The notes: generated by a model from the letters alone, not told the origin. DNA of 64,000 nt from an uncultured Alphaproteobacteria bacterium (GCA_946481075.1 CAMLMC010000001.1:1178001-1242000); one strand, 5' to 3'; shown: positions 53,034 through 62,795, counted from the stretch's first letter. Numbers and translations are program-made.

Positions 53034-54056
53034 TTAGTTCGAGAACGGATCGTCGAGGCGTTTTGCCAGTTCTTCAATGTTCTCTGGCGGCCAGCCCTCG
53101 ACCTGCATACCAAGGTGCAGTCCCATGTTTGTCAGGACTTCCTTGATTTCGTTCAGGGATTTGCGGCCGAAGTTCGGTGTGCGAAGCATATCGCTTTCCG
53201 TTTTCTGGACGAGGTCGCCAATGTAAACGATGTTGTCGTTCTTCAGGCAGTTTGCGGAACGGACGGACAGTTCCAGTTCGTCCACTTTGCGCAGCAGGTT
53301 GCGGTTGAACGGCAGCTCATCGGCCTCTTCACCGGCTTCGCGCGCATCGGGCTCTTCAAAGTTGATGAAGACTTGCAGCTGATCTTGCAGAATGCGGGCG
53401 GCATAGGCAACGGCATCTTCCGGAGAAATAACGCCGTTGGTTTCCACCTGCATCGTCAGGGCATCGTAGTCCGTGATCTGGCCAACGCGTGTGTCTTCGA
53501 CTTCATAGGAGACTTTGCGAACCGGAGAGAAAACGGAATCGACAGGAATAAGGCCAACCGGCGCTTCCTCTGGGCGGTTCAGGGCCGCCGGGCGGTAACC
53601 TTTGCCCGTGTTGACCGTCATTTCCATGTTGAACTTCGCGCCTTTATCAAGCGTGCAGATCACGAGATCGGGATTCATGATTTCGATGTCCGCACCGGCT
53701 TCGATCATACCGGCGGTCACTTCACATGGGCCTTCGGCGTGAACGCGCATTTTCTTCGGGCCTTCGGCGTGCATGCGCACGGAGATTGCCTTCACGTTCA
53801 GGACGATATCTGTAACGTCTTCGCGAACGCCTTCGATGGAGGAGAACTCGTGCAGAACACCGTCAATCTGGATGCCTGTTACGGCCGCGCCTTGCAGGGA
53901 CGACAGCAGGATACGGCGCAGGGCGTTGCCCAGCGTCAGACCGAAACCACGTTCCAGCGGTTCGGCAACAATTTTGCCTGTCGTCTTGGCATTCGCGCCA
54001 TGGGCAATCTCAATTTTTTGCGGCTTGATCAGTTCTTGCCAGTTCTTTTGAATCAT
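53034..54056 (-). CDS. rpoA: RNA polymerase alpha subunit
   Basis: The 340-residue subunit has the N-terminal assembly domain ([37 protein letters not shown]) and the C-terminal DNA- and activator-binding domain ([27 protein letters not shown]-like ending). It scaffolds beta and beta-prime assembly. It lies 106 bp after rpsK, separated by a perfect hairpin at 54122. Confidence 0.98.
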   Translation of the reverse strand: MIQKNWQELIKPQKIEIAHGANAKTTGKIVAEPLERGFGLTLGNALRRILLSSLQGAAVTGIQIDGVLHEFSSIEGVREDVTDIVLNVKAISVRMHAEGPKKMRVHAEGPCEVTAGMIEAGADIEIMNPDLVICTLDKGAKFNMEMTVNTGKGYRPAALNRPEEAPVGLIPVDSVFSPVRKVSYEVEDTRVGQITDYDALTMQVETNGVISPEDAVAYAARILQDQLQVFINFEEPDAREAGEEADELPFNRNLLRKVDELELSVRSANCLKNDNIVYIGDLVQKTESDMLRTPNFGRKSLNEIKEVLTNMGLHLGMQVEGWPPENIEELAKRLDDPFSN

Positions 54057-54121
54057 TTTCGTTTCCTTTCACGTCATCCGGTTCTTAGCCGGCCTCTGGT
54101 TACTAGTTGGTAAGAAGTAAA

Positions 54122-54153
54122 TGATAAGCGATAAGAAAACTTATCGCTTATCA
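54122..54153. other. perfect 14-bp hairpin between rpsK and rpoA
   Basis: TGATAAGCGATAAG pairs exactly with CTTATCGCTTATCA around AAAA. It lies in the spacer between rpsK and rpoA, whose surroundings are GC-richer. Without a long T-run it looks more like a processing or stability element than a strong terminator. Confidence 0.7.
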
Positions 54154-54162
54154 CATCAAACT

Positions 54163-54555
54163 TTACACGCGGCGGCGTTTGCGCGGGCGGCAACCGTTGT
54201 GCGGAACAGGCGTGATGTCCTTGATCGCACGAATGGTCAGGCCGACCATGCTGATGGCGCGGAGCGCGGATTCGCGTCCCGAACCCGGGCCTTTTACTTC
54301 CACGTAAACTTCCTTCATACCGTGTTCTTGCGCTTTGCGGCCTGCGTTTTCGGCGGCGAGCTGGGCGGCATACGGCGTGGATTTACGGGACCCCTTGAAA
54401 CCGACGAGACCGGCGGAGCACCACGAAATTGTGTTGCCCTGATCATCTGTGATGGTGACATGGGTGTTGTTGAAAGTTGCGTTAACGTGAACAACGCCGG
54501 AGGTGATGTTCTTTTTAACTTTTTTAGCGGTTTTCGCTGCTGCTGGTTTAGCCAT
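54163..54555 (-). CDS. rpsK: 30S ribosomal protein S11
   Basis: S11 is a platform protein. The 130-residue product has [34 protein letters not shown], and the terminal [15 protein letters not shown]. It follows rpsM by 22 bp. A short Ala/Lys N-terminal stretch precedes the conserved core. Confidence 0.98.
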   Translation of the reverse strand: MAKPAAAKTAKKVKKNITSGVVHVNATFNNTHVTITDDQGNTISWCSAGLVGFKGSRKSTPYAAQLAAENAGRKAQEHGMKEVYVEVKGPGSGRESALRAISMVGLTIRAIKDITPVPHNGCRPRKRRRV

Positions 54556-54577
54556 TTTCTAAATCCTTCCTCAGGTC

Positions 54578-54958
54578 CTATTTACCGACCGGTTTCTTAC
54601 CGGCGATTGGTTTTGCAGGACCCTTGCGTGTGCGGGCGTTCGTGCGTGTGCGCTGGCCGCGAACAGGCAGGTGGCGGCGGTGACGCAGGCCGCGATAGCA
54701 GGCCATATCCATCAGACGCTTGATGTTCTGTGCAATCTGACGACGCAGGTCGCCTTCGATGACATACTTGCCGGAATCGATTTCGGCGCGGATGGCGTTC
54801 AGCTCATCTTCGCTGAGGTCGTTCATGCGGCGGGCTTCATCGATGCCACAAGCCTTCAGAATTTGGGTGGATGTGTGACGGCCGATACCATGAACATAAG
54901 TCAGGGCGATCAGCGCGCGTTTGTTATCGGGTACGTTAACCCCGGCAATACGAGCCAT
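54578..54958 (-). CDS. rpsM: 30S ribosomal protein S13
   Basis: S13 sits in the 30S head and contacts L5 and P-site tRNA. The 126-residue protein has [30 protein letters not shown] and the basic tail [14 protein letters not shown]. It is first in a separate transcription unit with its own promoter at 55081; in many proteobacteria it would follow secY (or adk) directly. Confidence 0.98.
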   Translation of the reverse strand: MARIAGVNVPDNKRALIALTYVHGIGRHTSTQILKACGIDEARRMNDLSEDELNAIRAEIDSGKYVIEGDLRRQIAQNIKRLMDMACYRGLRHRRHLPVRGQRTRTNARTRKGPAKPIAGKKPVGK

Positions 54959-55080
54959 AGTTTCTCCTTTTTGATCATATCAAACGGACCCGGAATATCA
55001 GGTCCTACACCATCAAAAAGCCTTGAAAAGCAAAGGGTTACGAGGAACCATAACTTCGGGCGGGCTTTAAGATTTGCCGC

Positions 55081-55109
55081 AATATAGGAGGTCTAACCCG
55101 CCCCGTCAA
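55081..55109 (-). promoter_or_regulatory. strong promoter for rpsM-rpsK-rpoA-rplQ
   Basis: Read on the minus strand, TTGACG (55109-55104) and TATATT (55086-55081) are 17 bp apart, nearly consensus. It gives the alpha operon its own promoter, about 120 bp upstream of rpsM. Confidence 0.8.
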
Positions 55110-55155
55110 CACATATTTTGGCGGATTTCCGCGGGTTTGAGCACCTTGATTTTTA

Positions 55156-55184
55156 TTGACATAATTTCTGAAGCAAGATAAATA
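55156..55184 (+). promoter_or_regulatory. promoter of the 55213 gene
   Basis: TTGACA (55156-55161) and TAAATA (55179-55184) are 17 bp apart. The stretch TTGACATAATTTCTG is nearly repeated in front of the other inserted gene (TTGACATAATTTTTG at 57783). Confidence 0.75.
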
Positions 55185-55212
55185 TCCTCAACCTTCAGAA
55201 TAGGAATTTGAT

Positions 55213-55704
55213 ATGCGCAATACCGCTAAATTGATTTTCGCCGCCTTTGCCGCCGCGGCACCCGTTGCCGCACAGGAACATAGAACAAAAGGCACCGCCT
55301 GCCCCGAATTTCTGGGAGATAAAGCGGAGCAAGGCACCTTTACGCTTTTGAGCGATATAGCCCCCGTAACCATTCAATTGAATGGTGGAGAGCTTGATGG
55401 CGTCATTGCAAGTCTTTCATATGATGCGGTCCGTTTTTCAAAGGATGGGGAAGATGTTGAAATGTCCTTGAATTCCGACTCCCTCATGAAAGAAGCCTTT
55501 GCGAACAATGTTTTTGGCCAGGATTTGTCCTGCATTGCCAGACATATTTCTTTTGGTGGAGATAGCCTGCTTGTTTCATGCGAAGGCACGACGATCAATA
55601 TGTCCGACACAGAAGTATATGTGCAAATGAAAGAGGGCACATTGCGAAAAGCGGAAAAATGGTGTGAAAGCAGCATCGCTTTGCCAGCACTAATTCAGCC
55701 CTAA
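55213..55704 (+). CDS. secreted hypothetical protein inserted in the ribosomal operon
   Basis: The 163-residue protein has a signal peptide (MRNTAKLIFAAFAAAAPVAA) and a beta-rich mature part with four Cys (TACPEF, LSCIAR, VSCEGT, KWCESS) that could form disulfides in the periplasm. It is transcribed opposite to adk and rpsM, from its own promoter, and shares a bidirectional terminator with adk. No family is recognised. Its position interrupts an operon that is normally continuous. Confidence 0.78.
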   Translation: MRNTAKLIFAAFAAAAPVAAQEHRTKGTACPEFLGDKAEQGTFTLLSDIAPVTIQLNGGELDGVIASLSYDAVRFSKDGEDVEMSLNSDSLMKEAFANNVFGQDLSCIARHISFGGDSLLVSCEGTTINMSDTEVYVQMKEGTLRKAEKWCESSIALPALIQP

Positions 55705-55707
55705 AAC

Positions 55708-55731
55708 AAACCCCGCCAATCAGCGGGGTTT
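55708..55731. terminator. bidirectional terminator between the 55213 gene and adk
   Basis: AAACCCCGC (55708-55716) pairs with GCGGGGTTT (55723-55731). T-runs follow on both strands, ending the plus-strand gene and the secY-adk unit. Confidence 0.85.
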
Positions 55732-55735
55732 TAAA

Positions 55736-56314
55736 TTATTTCAGAAGCGCCTTGATTTCCGTTGTTACGAAATCGATCGGCTGCATGCCATCGACTTTTC
55801 TCAAAAGGCCTGTTTGTTCATAGTACGGCAAAATCGGCGCGGTCTGGTCGCGGTAAACGCCAAGGCGTTTCTTGAAGGTTTCGACATTGTCGTCGCCGCG
55901 CAGTTCTTTTCCGGCATCAATCGTTTGCTGGATGCGGGTTTGCAGACGGTTGACCAGTTCTTCTTCATCCACCACAAACTGGATCACGACATGAAGCGGT
56001 TTGCCCTTTTCAGCGAGCATTTTATCAAGCGCCTTCGCCTGTTCCACGGTACGTGGGAAGCCATCAAAAATAACGCCCTTTGCACATTCCGGCGCATCGA
56101 TGCAATCGGCGATCATGCCAATCATCACATCATCCGGCACAAGGTTTCCGGCATCCATGACTTCCTTGGCCTTTTTGCCAAGTTCTGTTCCGGCGGCAAT
56201 TTGCGCGCGGAGCATATCACCCGTCGATAGTTGCTTGAGACCATATTCCGCCTCGAGGATCTGGGCCTGTGTCCCCTTCCCCGCACCCGGCGGGCCAATC
56301 AGGATCAAATTCAT
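55736..56314 (-). CDS. adk: adenylate kinase, short-lid form
   Basis: Adk converts ATP and AMP to two ADP. The 192-residue protein has the P-loop GPPGAGKGTQ, LSTGDMLRAQIAAGTELG, and GFPRTVEQAKALD. The lid domain is short and lacks the four-Cys zinc site, as is common in alphaproteobacteria. It lies 3 bp after secY and ends in a terminator. Confidence 0.97.
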   Translation of the reverse strand: MNLILIGPPGAGKGTQAQILEAEYGLKQLSTGDMLRAQIAAGTELGKKAKEVMDAGNLVPDDVMIGMIADCIDAPECAKGVIFDGFPRTVEQAKALDKMLAEKGKPLHVVIQFVVDEEELVNRLQTRIQQTIDAGKELRGDDNVETFKKRLGVYRDQTAPILPYYEQTGLLRKVDGMQPIDFVTTEIKALLK

Positions 56315-56317
56315 GGT

Positions 56318-57661
56318 CTATCGTTTTCCTTTGAGTTTGTTCTTCTTGATCAGGCCTTCATATTGGTGGGCGATCAAGTGTGAATGCACCTGTGCGACCG
56401 TATCCATGGTGACGGATACCGCGATGAGCAGCGATGTCCCGCCGAAATAGAACGGGATGCTGTAATGCGAAATCAGCATTTCCGGCAATAGGCAGACGAA
56501 GACGAGATAAAGCGCACCGATCATCGTGATGCGTGTCAGAACGTAATCGAAATAATCCGCCGTCGATTTACCCGGACGAACGCCTGGAACGAAGCCGCCA
56601 TATTTGCGCAGCATCTCGGCATTTTCCTGCGGGTTGAATACAATCGCCGTGTAGAAGAACGCAAAGAAGACGATCAATGCGCCATAGAGCGCCATGTAAA
56701 GCGGCTGGCCGTGTTGCAGCCATCCCACCAGTTGCGACAAGAAGCCGCCGCCTTGCGCCGCACCGGAGAAGTTCATGATGGTGAGCGGCAGAAGCAGGAG
56801 CGAGGAGGCAAAGATCGGCGGGATAACACCGGCGGTGTTGAGCTTCAGCGGAATGTGGTTTTGTTGCGCCGCCGCCATCTGGTTGCCGACCTGACGTTTC
56901 GGGTATTGAACCGTCACGCGGCGCTGTGCGCGCTCCATGAACACGATGAACGCGATCACGGCCACAATCATGATCAGGATACCAACAAGTTCCAGCACGT
57001 TGAATTGCCCCTGACGGCCCAGTTCCAGCATGGAGCCGAAAGCCCGCGGCAGTTCCGCCACGATACCGGCGAAGATGATGAGGGAGATACCGTTGCCAAT
57101 GCCGCGCTGGGTGATTTGTTCACCAAGCCACATCAGGAAGACAGTGCCGCCCACGATCGTGATAACGGTGGAGGCACGGAAGAAGAAACCGGGATCGATG
57201 ACGGCAGAGCCCATCGAGCCTTGCATACCTTCAAGACCAACGGCCAGACCATAAGCCTGAACGGAAGCGAGCAGCACAGTCAGGTAGCGCGTATATTGGT
57301 TGATCTTGGTGCGGCCTGACTCGCCCTCCTTCTTGAGGGCCTCCAATTTTGGAGACATGGCAGATGCCAACTGCATAATAATGGACGCCGAAATATACGG
57401 CATGATGTTCAGGGCAAAAATGGTCATACGCTGAAGCGCGCCGCCGGAAAACATGTTGAACATGTCCAAAATACCGCCGCCCTTTTGGCCGTAAATTTCC
57501 TCCCACACCATCGGGTCGATGCCTGGCACCGGAATATAGGTCCCAAGACGATAGACGATCAACGCGCCGAGCACGAACCAGATACGTTTTTTCAGTTCGG
57601 TCGCTTTGGAGAACGATCCCCAGTTCGCGTTTTTCGCCAGCTGTTCAACGGCAGAAACCAT
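56318..57661 (-). CDS. secY: preprotein translocase subunit SecY
   Basis: SecY forms the ten-helix channel for protein export. The 447-residue protein has RIWFVLGALIVYRLGTYIPV, the plug region GGALQRMTIFALNIMPYISA, SGRTKINQYTRYLTV and FGGTSLLIAVSVTMDTVAQV. Normally rplO precedes it directly; here a 195-codon plus-strand gene and a terminator intervene, so secY must use its own promoter (a perfect TATAAT at 57758-57763 on the minus strand is a candidate -10). Confidence 0.98.
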   Translation of the reverse strand: MVSAVEQLAKNANWGSFSKATELKKRIWFVLGALIVYRLGTYIPVPGIDPMVWEEIYGQKGGGILDMFNMFSGGALQRMTIFALNIMPYISASIIMQLASAMSPKLEALKKEGESGRTKINQYTRYLTVLLASVQAYGLAVGLEGMQGSMGSAVIDPGFFFRASTVITIVGGTVFLMWLGEQITQRGIGNGISLIIFAGIVAELPRAFGSMLELGRQGQFNVLELVGILIMIVAVIAFIVFMERAQRRVTVQYPKRQVGNQMAAAQQNHIPLKLNTAGVIPPIFASSLLLLPLTIMNFSGAAQGGGFLSQLVGWLQHGQPLYMALYGALIVFFAFFYTAIVFNPQENAEMLRKYGGFVPGVRPGKSTADYFDYVLTRITMIGALYLVFVCLLPEMLISHYSIPFYFGGTSLLIAVSVTMDTVAQVHSHLIAHQYEGLIKKNKLKGKR

Positions 57662-57757
57662 GAAGATTTACCTTTTTAAAAATGTAGAGTAATGACCAGC
57701 CTTTGTAGAAAAATTCATCCTCTTTAACAAGAGATATATGACCCGCTTCGGTGAGTT

Positions 57758-57810
57758 ATTATAGGGCTTACAATCTCACCTCTTGACATAATTTTTGCAG
57801 AGTTTAAGGT
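57758..57810. promoter_or_regulatory. divergent promoter region of secY and the 57831 gene
   Basis: On the minus strand a perfect TATAAT occupies 57763-57758, a candidate -10 for secY without a good -35. On the plus strand TTGACA (57783-57788) and TAAGGT (57805-57810) are 16 bp apart and precede the 57831 gene. Confidence 0.5.
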
Positions 57811-57830
57811 GCCCAGAACAGGAGATTAAT

Positions 57831-58418
57831 ATGTATTTGTTTGATGTGTTTAATGTAACAACCGTAGAGCGCCTTGAAGAAATCAAAAGCAATATCAATG
57901 ATACCATCTCTTTTGGTATTGAAGAGATTGTCGATCTTGTCATGGAAAAGAACCACCCGGTGGGCGCGGAAAAGGCTATCGATATCCTATCCACCCTTCC
58001 TCCGGGCCGTGCGGACGGCGCCATCCGTGAAATAACGCTTCGTTATAAAGAACTTGCGGGCAAGTCCATTGAAGCGCTGGAAAAAAGAGGCCATGAGCCC
58101 GCCTTGATAGAAATTGCTGAAATCGGTCTGCGGATTGAACCTGCCGCACCCGCCGCTCTCGAAGCATTACGCCGTGTATCTCCCGAACTGGCAATTGAGC
58201 CTCTGCGCGTTCTCGGCAGCACGAATGTCAACGGCGAATTCGGGGTAAATGGCAATATTGTCTCCTCCGCCATGCTTGCCTTGCGCGATATTTTTGTCGC
58301 TACAAAATCTCCCAAGGCCGCCGAAGCGATGAGTTTCATCCGCGAAGCAAGAGGACGAGAAGTCGGGCAGATCGAATTTATCTGGAACAACGTATCTCCG
58401 CTTTCTCCCGCCATCTGA
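57831..58418 (+). CDS. hypothetical helical protein inserted in the ribosomal operon
   Basis: The 195-residue protein is predominantly helical with Ala/Glu/Leu-rich segments suggestive of HEAT-like or TPR-like pairs (residues 40-150, e.g. IEIAEIGLRIEPAAPAALEA). No signal peptide or membrane helix is present. AGGAG six bases before the ATG at 57831 decides the start. It lies antisense to the flanking rplO and secY and shares a terminator with rplO. Function unknown. Confidence 0.75.
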   Translation: MYLFDVFNVTTVERLEEIKSNINDTISFGIEEIVDLVMEKNHPVGAEKAIDILSTLPPGRADGAIREITLRYKELAGKSIEALEKRGHEPALIEIAEIGLRIEPAAPAALEALRRVSPELAIEPLRVLGSTNVNGEFGVNGNIVSSAMLALRDIFVATKSPKAAEAMSFIREARGREVGQIEFIWNNVSPLSPAI

Positions 58419-58430
58419 TCAGAGACAATA

Positions 58431-58459
58431 AAAAAACCCCGCTGAACGCGGGGTTTTTT
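58431..58459. terminator. bidirectional terminator between the 57831 gene and rplO
   Basis: AAAAAACCCCGC pairs with GCGGGGTTTTTT around TGAAC. It has T-runs on both strands and lies 4 bp from the rplO stop, so the spc transcript ends here rather than continuing into secY. Confidence 0.92.
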
Positions 58460-58462
58460 GAA

Positions 58463-58972
58463 TTACATCTGGCCGTTCGATTTCGGCTTTTTGCGGACCA
58501 CAGGGGCAACCGCTTTCTTGTAGATTTCAACAGAGCCGCCGGCCTTCTCAACCGCATCCTTCGCGCCTTGGGACGCGCCGGAGATTTTCAGAGCCACTTT
58601 GGATTTCAGCTCGCCTTTGTTGACGAGGCGAACGCCATCGCGTTTGTTGCTGATGACTTTTGCTTTAACCAGAGCGTCAGCATCGATTGTGCCTTTGGCA
58701 TCGATCAGCTTGGAATCGATCGCCTGTTGCAGGCGGCCGGTTGTCAGCGTCACGAACGTGTCGGCATGAATGTTGTTAAAACCATGCTTCGGCAGGCGCA
58801 TGTAAAGGGGCATCTGGCCGCCTTCGAAGCCATTGATGGCTACGCCGGAACGGGCTTTCTGGCCCTTCACGCCTTTACCGGAGGTTTTACCCTTACCGGA
58901 ACCGATACCGCGGCCAACGCGCTTGTAATTGTGCTTGGCGCCTTCTTTTGGTTTCAGATCATTGAGTTTCAT
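58463..58972 (-). CDS. rplO: 50S ribosomal protein L15
   Basis: The 169-residue L15 has MKLNDLKPKEGAKHNYKRVG, GIGSGKGKTSGKGVKGQKAR, GFEGGQMPLYMRLPKHGF. It stabilises 23S rRNA domains. It is the last gene before a terminator, unlike the E. coli spc operon where secY follows. The C-terminus is slightly extended. Confidence 0.98.
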   Translation of the reverse strand: MKLNDLKPKEGAKHNYKRVGRGIGSGKGKTSGKGVKGQKARSGVAINGFEGGQMPLYMRLPKHGFNNIHADTFVTLTTGRLQQAIDSKLIDAKGTIDADALVKAKVISNKRDGVRLVNKGELKSKVALKISGASQGAKDAVEKAGGSVEIYKKAVAPVVRKKPKSNGQM

Positions 58973-58995
58973 TTTTATCTATCCTTCTTGCCGGA

Positions 58996-59253
58996 TTACG
59001 CTGCGTCAACGACTTTGACGAGGTGCGCCACAGCCTTGATCATGCCGCGAACGGATGGAGTGTCTTCCAGCGTGCGTGTACGGCCGATTTTGTTGAGGCC
59101 CAGACCGATCAGCGTTTCGCGCTGGCCCGGAATGCGGCCCGCAACAGAGCGAACTTGCGTTACGGTGACTGTCGCGCCCGATTTCTTTTCAGCTTTCGGT
59201 GCGGCTTTCTTCGCCGGTGCCTTTTTAGCAGGTGCTTTCTTTGCTTCTGTCAT
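58996..59253 (-). CDS. rpmD: 50S ribosomal protein L30 with basic N-terminal extension
   Basis: The C-terminal about 60 residues are a normal L30 ([34 protein letters not shown]). The first 25 residues form an Ala/Lys/Pro-rich extension not found in most L30. Similar tails occur on S17 and L29 in this window. The extension is in frame with a good start and no internal ATG precedes the core. Confidence 0.95.
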   Translation of the reverse strand: MTEAKKAPAKKAPAKKAAPKAEKKSGATVTVTQVRSVAGRIPGQRETLIGLGLNKIGRTRTLEDTPSVRGMIKAVAHLVKVVDAA

Positions 59254-59264
59254 TGTCGTTCACC

Positions 59265-59834
59265 TTATTCTTGTTCGGCAGACTCAATCGCTTCGGCAGA
59301 GGCTGGTGTGCCTTCGCGTTGCGATACGATGTCGCTGACTTTCTTACCACGGCGGGCAGCAACCTGACGCGGGCTCTGCATTTGTTGCAGGGCTGCGAGC
59401 GTTGCATTGACCATGTTGTACGGGTTGTTGGAGCCGATAGCCTTCGCGACAACGTCCTGAATGCCCAGGCATTCAAAAATCGCGCGAAGCGGACCACCGG
59501 CGATGATCCCTGTCCCTGTCGGGGCAACACGGAGCTTCACGCGGCCGGCGCCATAAACACCCAGAACATCATGGTGCAACGTGCGGCCATCACGCAGAGG
59601 AACGCGGATCATGTTGCGTTTTGCCTGTTCCGTTGCCTTCTTGATGGCATCCGGAACTTCTTTTGCCTTGCTGTGGCCTGTGCCTACGCGACCGCGGCCA
59701 TCACCAACAACAACCAGAGCGGCGAAACCGAAACGGCGACCACCTTTTACAACTTTGGCAACGCGGTTTACGGCAACGAGTTTCTCGATGAACTCGGATT
59801 CGCCTTCGCGTGCTTGTCTTTCTGCTTTTGCCAT
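59265..59834 (-). CDS. rpsE: 30S ribosomal protein S5
   Basis: The 189-residue S5 has [20 protein letters not shown], the loop involved in decoding accuracy, and [21 protein letters not shown]. The ATG at 59834 is the family start; longer in-frame starts run into rplR. A short acidic C-terminal tail follows the core. Confidence 0.98.
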   Translation of the reverse strand: MAKAERQAREGESEFIEKLVAVNRVAKVVKGGRRFGFAALVVVGDGRGRVGTGHSKAKEVPDAIKKATEQAKRNMIRVPLRDGRTLHHDVLGVYGAGRVKLRVAPTGTGIIAGGPLRAIFECLGIQDVVAKAIGSNNPYNMVNATLAALQQMQSPRQVAARRGKKVSDIVSQREGTPASAEAIESAEQE

Positions 59835-59844
59835 TCTTTGCTCC

Positions 59845-60222
59845 TTAGAATTCCAGTCCGCCGGCACGTGCGCCATCGGCCAAAGCCTTGACGCGACCAT
59901 GATAGAGGAAAGCGCCACGGTCGAATTGAACCGTAGAAACGCCAGCCTTTTTCGCGCGTTCGGCAATCAGTTTGCCTACTTTTTCCGCGGCGTCTATGTT
60001 ACCGCCGTTTTTCACGCCAGCATCTTTGTCCATGCTGCTTGCCGCCGCCAGAGTTACACCCTTCACATCGTCGATGATCTGGCAGTAAATCTGCTTGTTG
60101 CTGCGGTGAACAGACAAACGCGGACGAACAGAGCGAACTGCGTTCTGGTCGATATTGACGCGGCGCAGCTTGTTACGTGTGCTGAAACGGCGTCTTTCAA
60201 ATGATGTAAGTTTCTTTGCCAT
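59845..60222 (-). CDS. rplR: 50S ribosomal protein L18
   Basis: The 125-residue L18 binds 5S rRNA with its basic N-terminus ([16 protein letters not shown]). Other blocks are [35 protein letters not shown] and [20 protein letters not shown]. Spacing of 10 bp to both neighbours fits one transcript. Confidence 0.98.
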   Translation of the reverse strand: MAKKLTSFERRRFSTRNKLRRVNIDQNAVRSVRPRLSVHRSNKQIYCQIIDDVKGVTLAAASSMDKDAGVKNGGNIDAAEKVGKLIAERAKKAGVSTVQFDRGAFLYHGRVKALADGARAGGLEF

Positions 60223-60231
60223 GGCAGATCC

Positions 60232-60765
60232 TTATTTCTTCTTGCCTTCTTTGATCATGACATACTCGCCGGTATAGCGAATGCCTTTGCCCTTATATGG
60301 TTCGGGCTTTTTAAAACCACGAATTTTCGCGGCGACCTGACCGACGGCCTGCTTGTCGATACCGGACACCTTGATTTGTGTCTGGTTTTCAACCGCAACC
60401 GTAATTCCTTCCGGAATGTCATAGCGAACTTCGTGGGAGAAACCGAGTTGCAGGACAATAGTTTTGCCTTGCATAGCGGCACGATAACCAACGCCCTGGA
60501 TTTCGAGGGATTCGGTATAACCGTCTTTCACACCATTGACGATGTTCTTGACCAGCGTGCGCATTGTCGGCCAGAGTTTCTTGGCGCGCAGGGAATTGGC
60601 GCGCGGCTCCAGCTTGACTTTGCCATCTTCCATTTTGACGGACACGTCGTCATGCACGATGACGGAGAGTTCGCCCTTCGGACCTTTTGCCGTTACAGTC
60701 TGGCCTTTAACGTCAACCGTAACGCCATCTTGAACAGGAACCGGATATTTACCAATACGAGACAT
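60232..60765 (-). CDS. rplF: 50S ribosomal protein L6
   Basis: The 177-residue L6 has [39 protein letters not shown] [17 protein letters not shown] and the C-terminal signature [20 protein letters not shown]. It sits near the GTPase-associated centre. Confidence 0.98.
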   Translation of the reverse strand: MSRIGKYPVPVQDGVTVDVKGQTVTAKGPKGELSVIVHDDVSVKMEDGKVKLEPRANSLRAKKLWPTMRTLVKNIVNGVKDGYTESLEIQGVGYRAAMQGKTIVLQLGFSHEVRYDIPEGITVAVENQTQIKVSGIDKQAVGQVAAKIRGFKKPEPYKGKGIRYTGEYVMIKEGKKK

Positions 60766-60780
60766 CTCTATCTATCCTTC

Positions 60781-61179
60781 CTAGAATACCTGGCACAAGA
60801 TCTCGCCGCCAACATTGGCTGCGCGGGCCTTATGATCCGTCATCACGCCTTGCGGTGTGGACAGAATGCGAACGCCAAGACCGTTGTAGAATTGCGGCAG
60901 GCCTTTGATCTGCGTATAGATGCGGCGGCCTGGAGACGAAATACGCTTCAGTTCGCGGATCGCCGGTTGGCCAGCATCATATTTCAGTTCGACTTGCATA
61001 TCTTTCTTGTTGTTACCAAGGTCAACAACCTTGTAACCACGGATAAAGCCTTCATCCGCAAGTACCTTGCACACGGCTTCATGCAGTTTGGACCACGGGC
61101 ATGTGATCACGGCTTTGCGGGCCTGTGCACCGTTACGGATACGTGTCAGCATATCACCAAGGGGATCGTTCATAGACAT
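60781..61179 (-). CDS. rpsH: 30S ribosomal protein S8
   Basis: The 132-residue S8 has MNDPLGDMLTRIRNGAQARK and the C-terminal LGVRILSTPQGVMTDHKARA. S8 binds 16S helix 21 and is a translational regulator of the spc operon in E. coli; no equivalent operator was looked for successfully here. Confidence 0.98.
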   Translation of the reverse strand: MSMNDPLGDMLTRIRNGAQARKAVITCPWSKLHEAVCKVLADEGFIRGYKVVDLGNNKKDMQVELKYDAGQPAIRELKRISSPGRRIYTQIKGLPQFYNGLGVRILSTPQGVMTDHKARAANVGGEILCQVF

Positions 61180-61194
61180 GTTATATATCCTCCC

Positions 61195-61500
61195 TTACCA
61201 GCTCGATTTTGTTACGCCTGGCAATTCCCCACGGGATGCCAGATCTCTCAGCGCGATACGCGACAGTCTGAACTTGCGGTAATGACCGCGAGGACGACCT
61301 GTGAGCGCGCAACGGTTGCGTTGACGGTTTTCTGCGGAATTGCGCGGCATTTCGGCCAGCTTCAGAACCGCGGCGAAACGCTCTTCCATCGATGTTTCAC
61401 GATTGGAGATGATCTCTTTCAATTTCGCGCGCTTGTTCGCAAGGCTTTTGGCCAGCTTGCGGCGCTTGTTATCTCTGTTGACTGCACTAACTTTTGCCAT
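61195..61500 (-). CDS. rpsN: 30S ribosomal protein S14, zinc-free form
   Basis: The 101-residue S14 is the long form without the CxxC zinc ribbon. It has the signature [20 protein letters not shown] and ends [11 protein letters not shown]. It follows rplE by 18 bp. Confidence 0.98.
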   Translation of the reverse strand: MAKVSAVNRDNKRRKLAKSLANKRAKLKEIISNRETSMEERFAAVLKLAEMPRNSAENRQRNRCALTGRPRGHYRKFRLSRIALRDLASRGELPGVTKSSW

Positions 61501-61518
61501 CTGTCTTTTCTTTCCTCG

Positions 61519-62067
61519 TTAGTTGCGGAACGGCATTGAGAAGCCGCGTAGCAATTCTTTTGCCTGTTCATCATTCGCTGCTGTTGTGCAGATAATGATG
61601 TCCATGCCGCGTACTGCCTGAACCTGATCGAACTGGATTTCAGGGAATACGGTTTGTTCTTTGAGACCGAAGGCATAGTTGCCGCGGCCATCGAAGCTTT
61701 TGCCGTTGATACCGCGGAAGTCGCGGATACGTGGCAGGGCGATCGTGACCAGACGATCCAGGAATTCATACATTTTCGCACCGCGCAGCGTGACCTTGCA
61801 GCCGATCGCCATATCTTCGCGGACCTTGAAGGCGGCGTTGGATTTGCGGGCTTTGGTGATCACCGGCTTTTGACCCGCGATCAGGGCGAGGTCGGCAGCA
61901 GCGGCTTCAACGGCCTTACGGTCCGTCACGGCATCGCCAACACCCATGTTGATCACGATCTTGTCCAGACGCGGAATCGCCAGCGGGTTTTTAATGTCGT
62001 ATTTCTTTTGAAGATCGGCCTTCAGCTTTTCTTCATACAGTTTTTTGTAACGTGGTGTGTAAGCCAT
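61519..62067 (-). CDS. rplE: 50S ribosomal protein L5
   Basis: The 182-residue L5 has [40 protein letters not shown] and [17 protein letters not shown]. It binds 5S rRNA and the P-site tRNA region. The start [14 protein letters not shown] is 8 bp after rplX. Confidence 0.98.
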   Translation of the reverse strand: MAYTPRYKKLYEEKLKADLQKKYDIKNPLAIPRLDKIVINMGVGDAVTDRKAVEAAAADLALIAGQKPVITKARKSNAAFKVREDMAIGCKVTLRGAKMYEFLDRLVTIALPRIRDFRGINGKSFDGRGNYAFGLKEQTVFPEIQFDQVQAVRGMDIIICTTAANDEQAKELLRGFSMPFRN

Positions 62068-62075
62068 TTTCTACC

Positions 62076-62396
62076 TCAAACCTTCTCGCCGGAAACTTTG
62101 GCAATGCGGGTTTTATTCCCGTCCTTGTCCAGTTTGTAGCCAACGCGTGTGGCTGTGCCTTTTTTCGGATCGACCAGGGCCACGTTGGACACATGGATCG
62201 ACAGTTCCTTTTCTTCGATACCGCCAGCGGACAGCTGTGTCGGTTTCGTGTGTTTTTTCACAACATTGACGCCAGAAACGACAACACGGTTTTCCGAAGG
62301 AATGGCGCTTAGAACCTCACCCTTCTTGCCTTTGTCGCGGCCTGTCAAAACGACAACCTGGTCGCCTTTTTTAATTTTCAGTTTCGGGGCGGACAT
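62076..62396 (-). CDS. rplX: 50S ribosomal protein L24
   Basis: The 106-residue L24 has the KOW motif [20 protein letters not shown] and [10 protein letters not shown]. It initiates 50S assembly. Its ATG shares a base with the rplN stop region (1-bp overlap at 62396). Confidence 0.98.
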   Translation of the reverse strand: MSAPKLKIKKGDQVVVLTGRDKGKKGEVLSAIPSENRVVVSGVNVVKKHTKPTQLSAGGIEEKELSIHVSNVALVDPKKGTATRVGYKLDKDGNKTRIAKVSGEKV

Positions 62397-62764
62397 TAGA
62401 GCACCTCTCCTGCTAGCGAGATAATTTTCATGTAGCCTTTACCGCGCAGTTCACGGGTAACCGGGCCAAAAATACGTGTGCCGATCGGCTCACCCGCATT
62501 GTTGATCAGAACGCAGGCATTCGTATCAAAACGGATTTTTTCGCCGTTCACACGATTCAGGCCGTGCTTGGAGCGAACGATAACGGCCTTACGCACGTCA
62601 CCTTTTTTCACGCGGCCACGCGGAATCGCATCCTTGATGGACACGACGACGATATCGCCAATGTTTGCCGTGCGGCGGTGGGAACCACCGAGAACCTTGA
62701 TACACTCTACGCGGCGTGCACCAGAGTTGTCGGCTACTTCCATATTGGATTGCATCTGGATCAT
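62396..62764 (-). CDS. rplN: 50S ribosomal protein L14
   Basis: The 122-residue L14 is highly conserved ([46 protein letters not shown]). It forms a bridge to the 30S subunit. Order rpsQ-rplN-rplX is as in other bacteria. Confidence 0.98.
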   Translation of the reverse strand: MIQMQSNMEVADNSGARRVECIKVLGGSHRRTANIGDIVVVSIKDAIPRGRVKKGDVRKAVIVRSKHGLNRVNGEKIRFDTNACVLINNAGEPIGTRIFGPVTRELRGKGYMKIISLAGEVL

Positions 62765-62795
62765 GTTTTAAATCCTTTTAAAGCCTTATTCTTAA

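Noticed and set aside
60376..61539. A 387-codon plus-strand ORF antisense to rplF, rpsH and rpsN
   Set aside because: It lies wholly over conserved ribosomal protein genes and lacks a start signal or recognisable domain.
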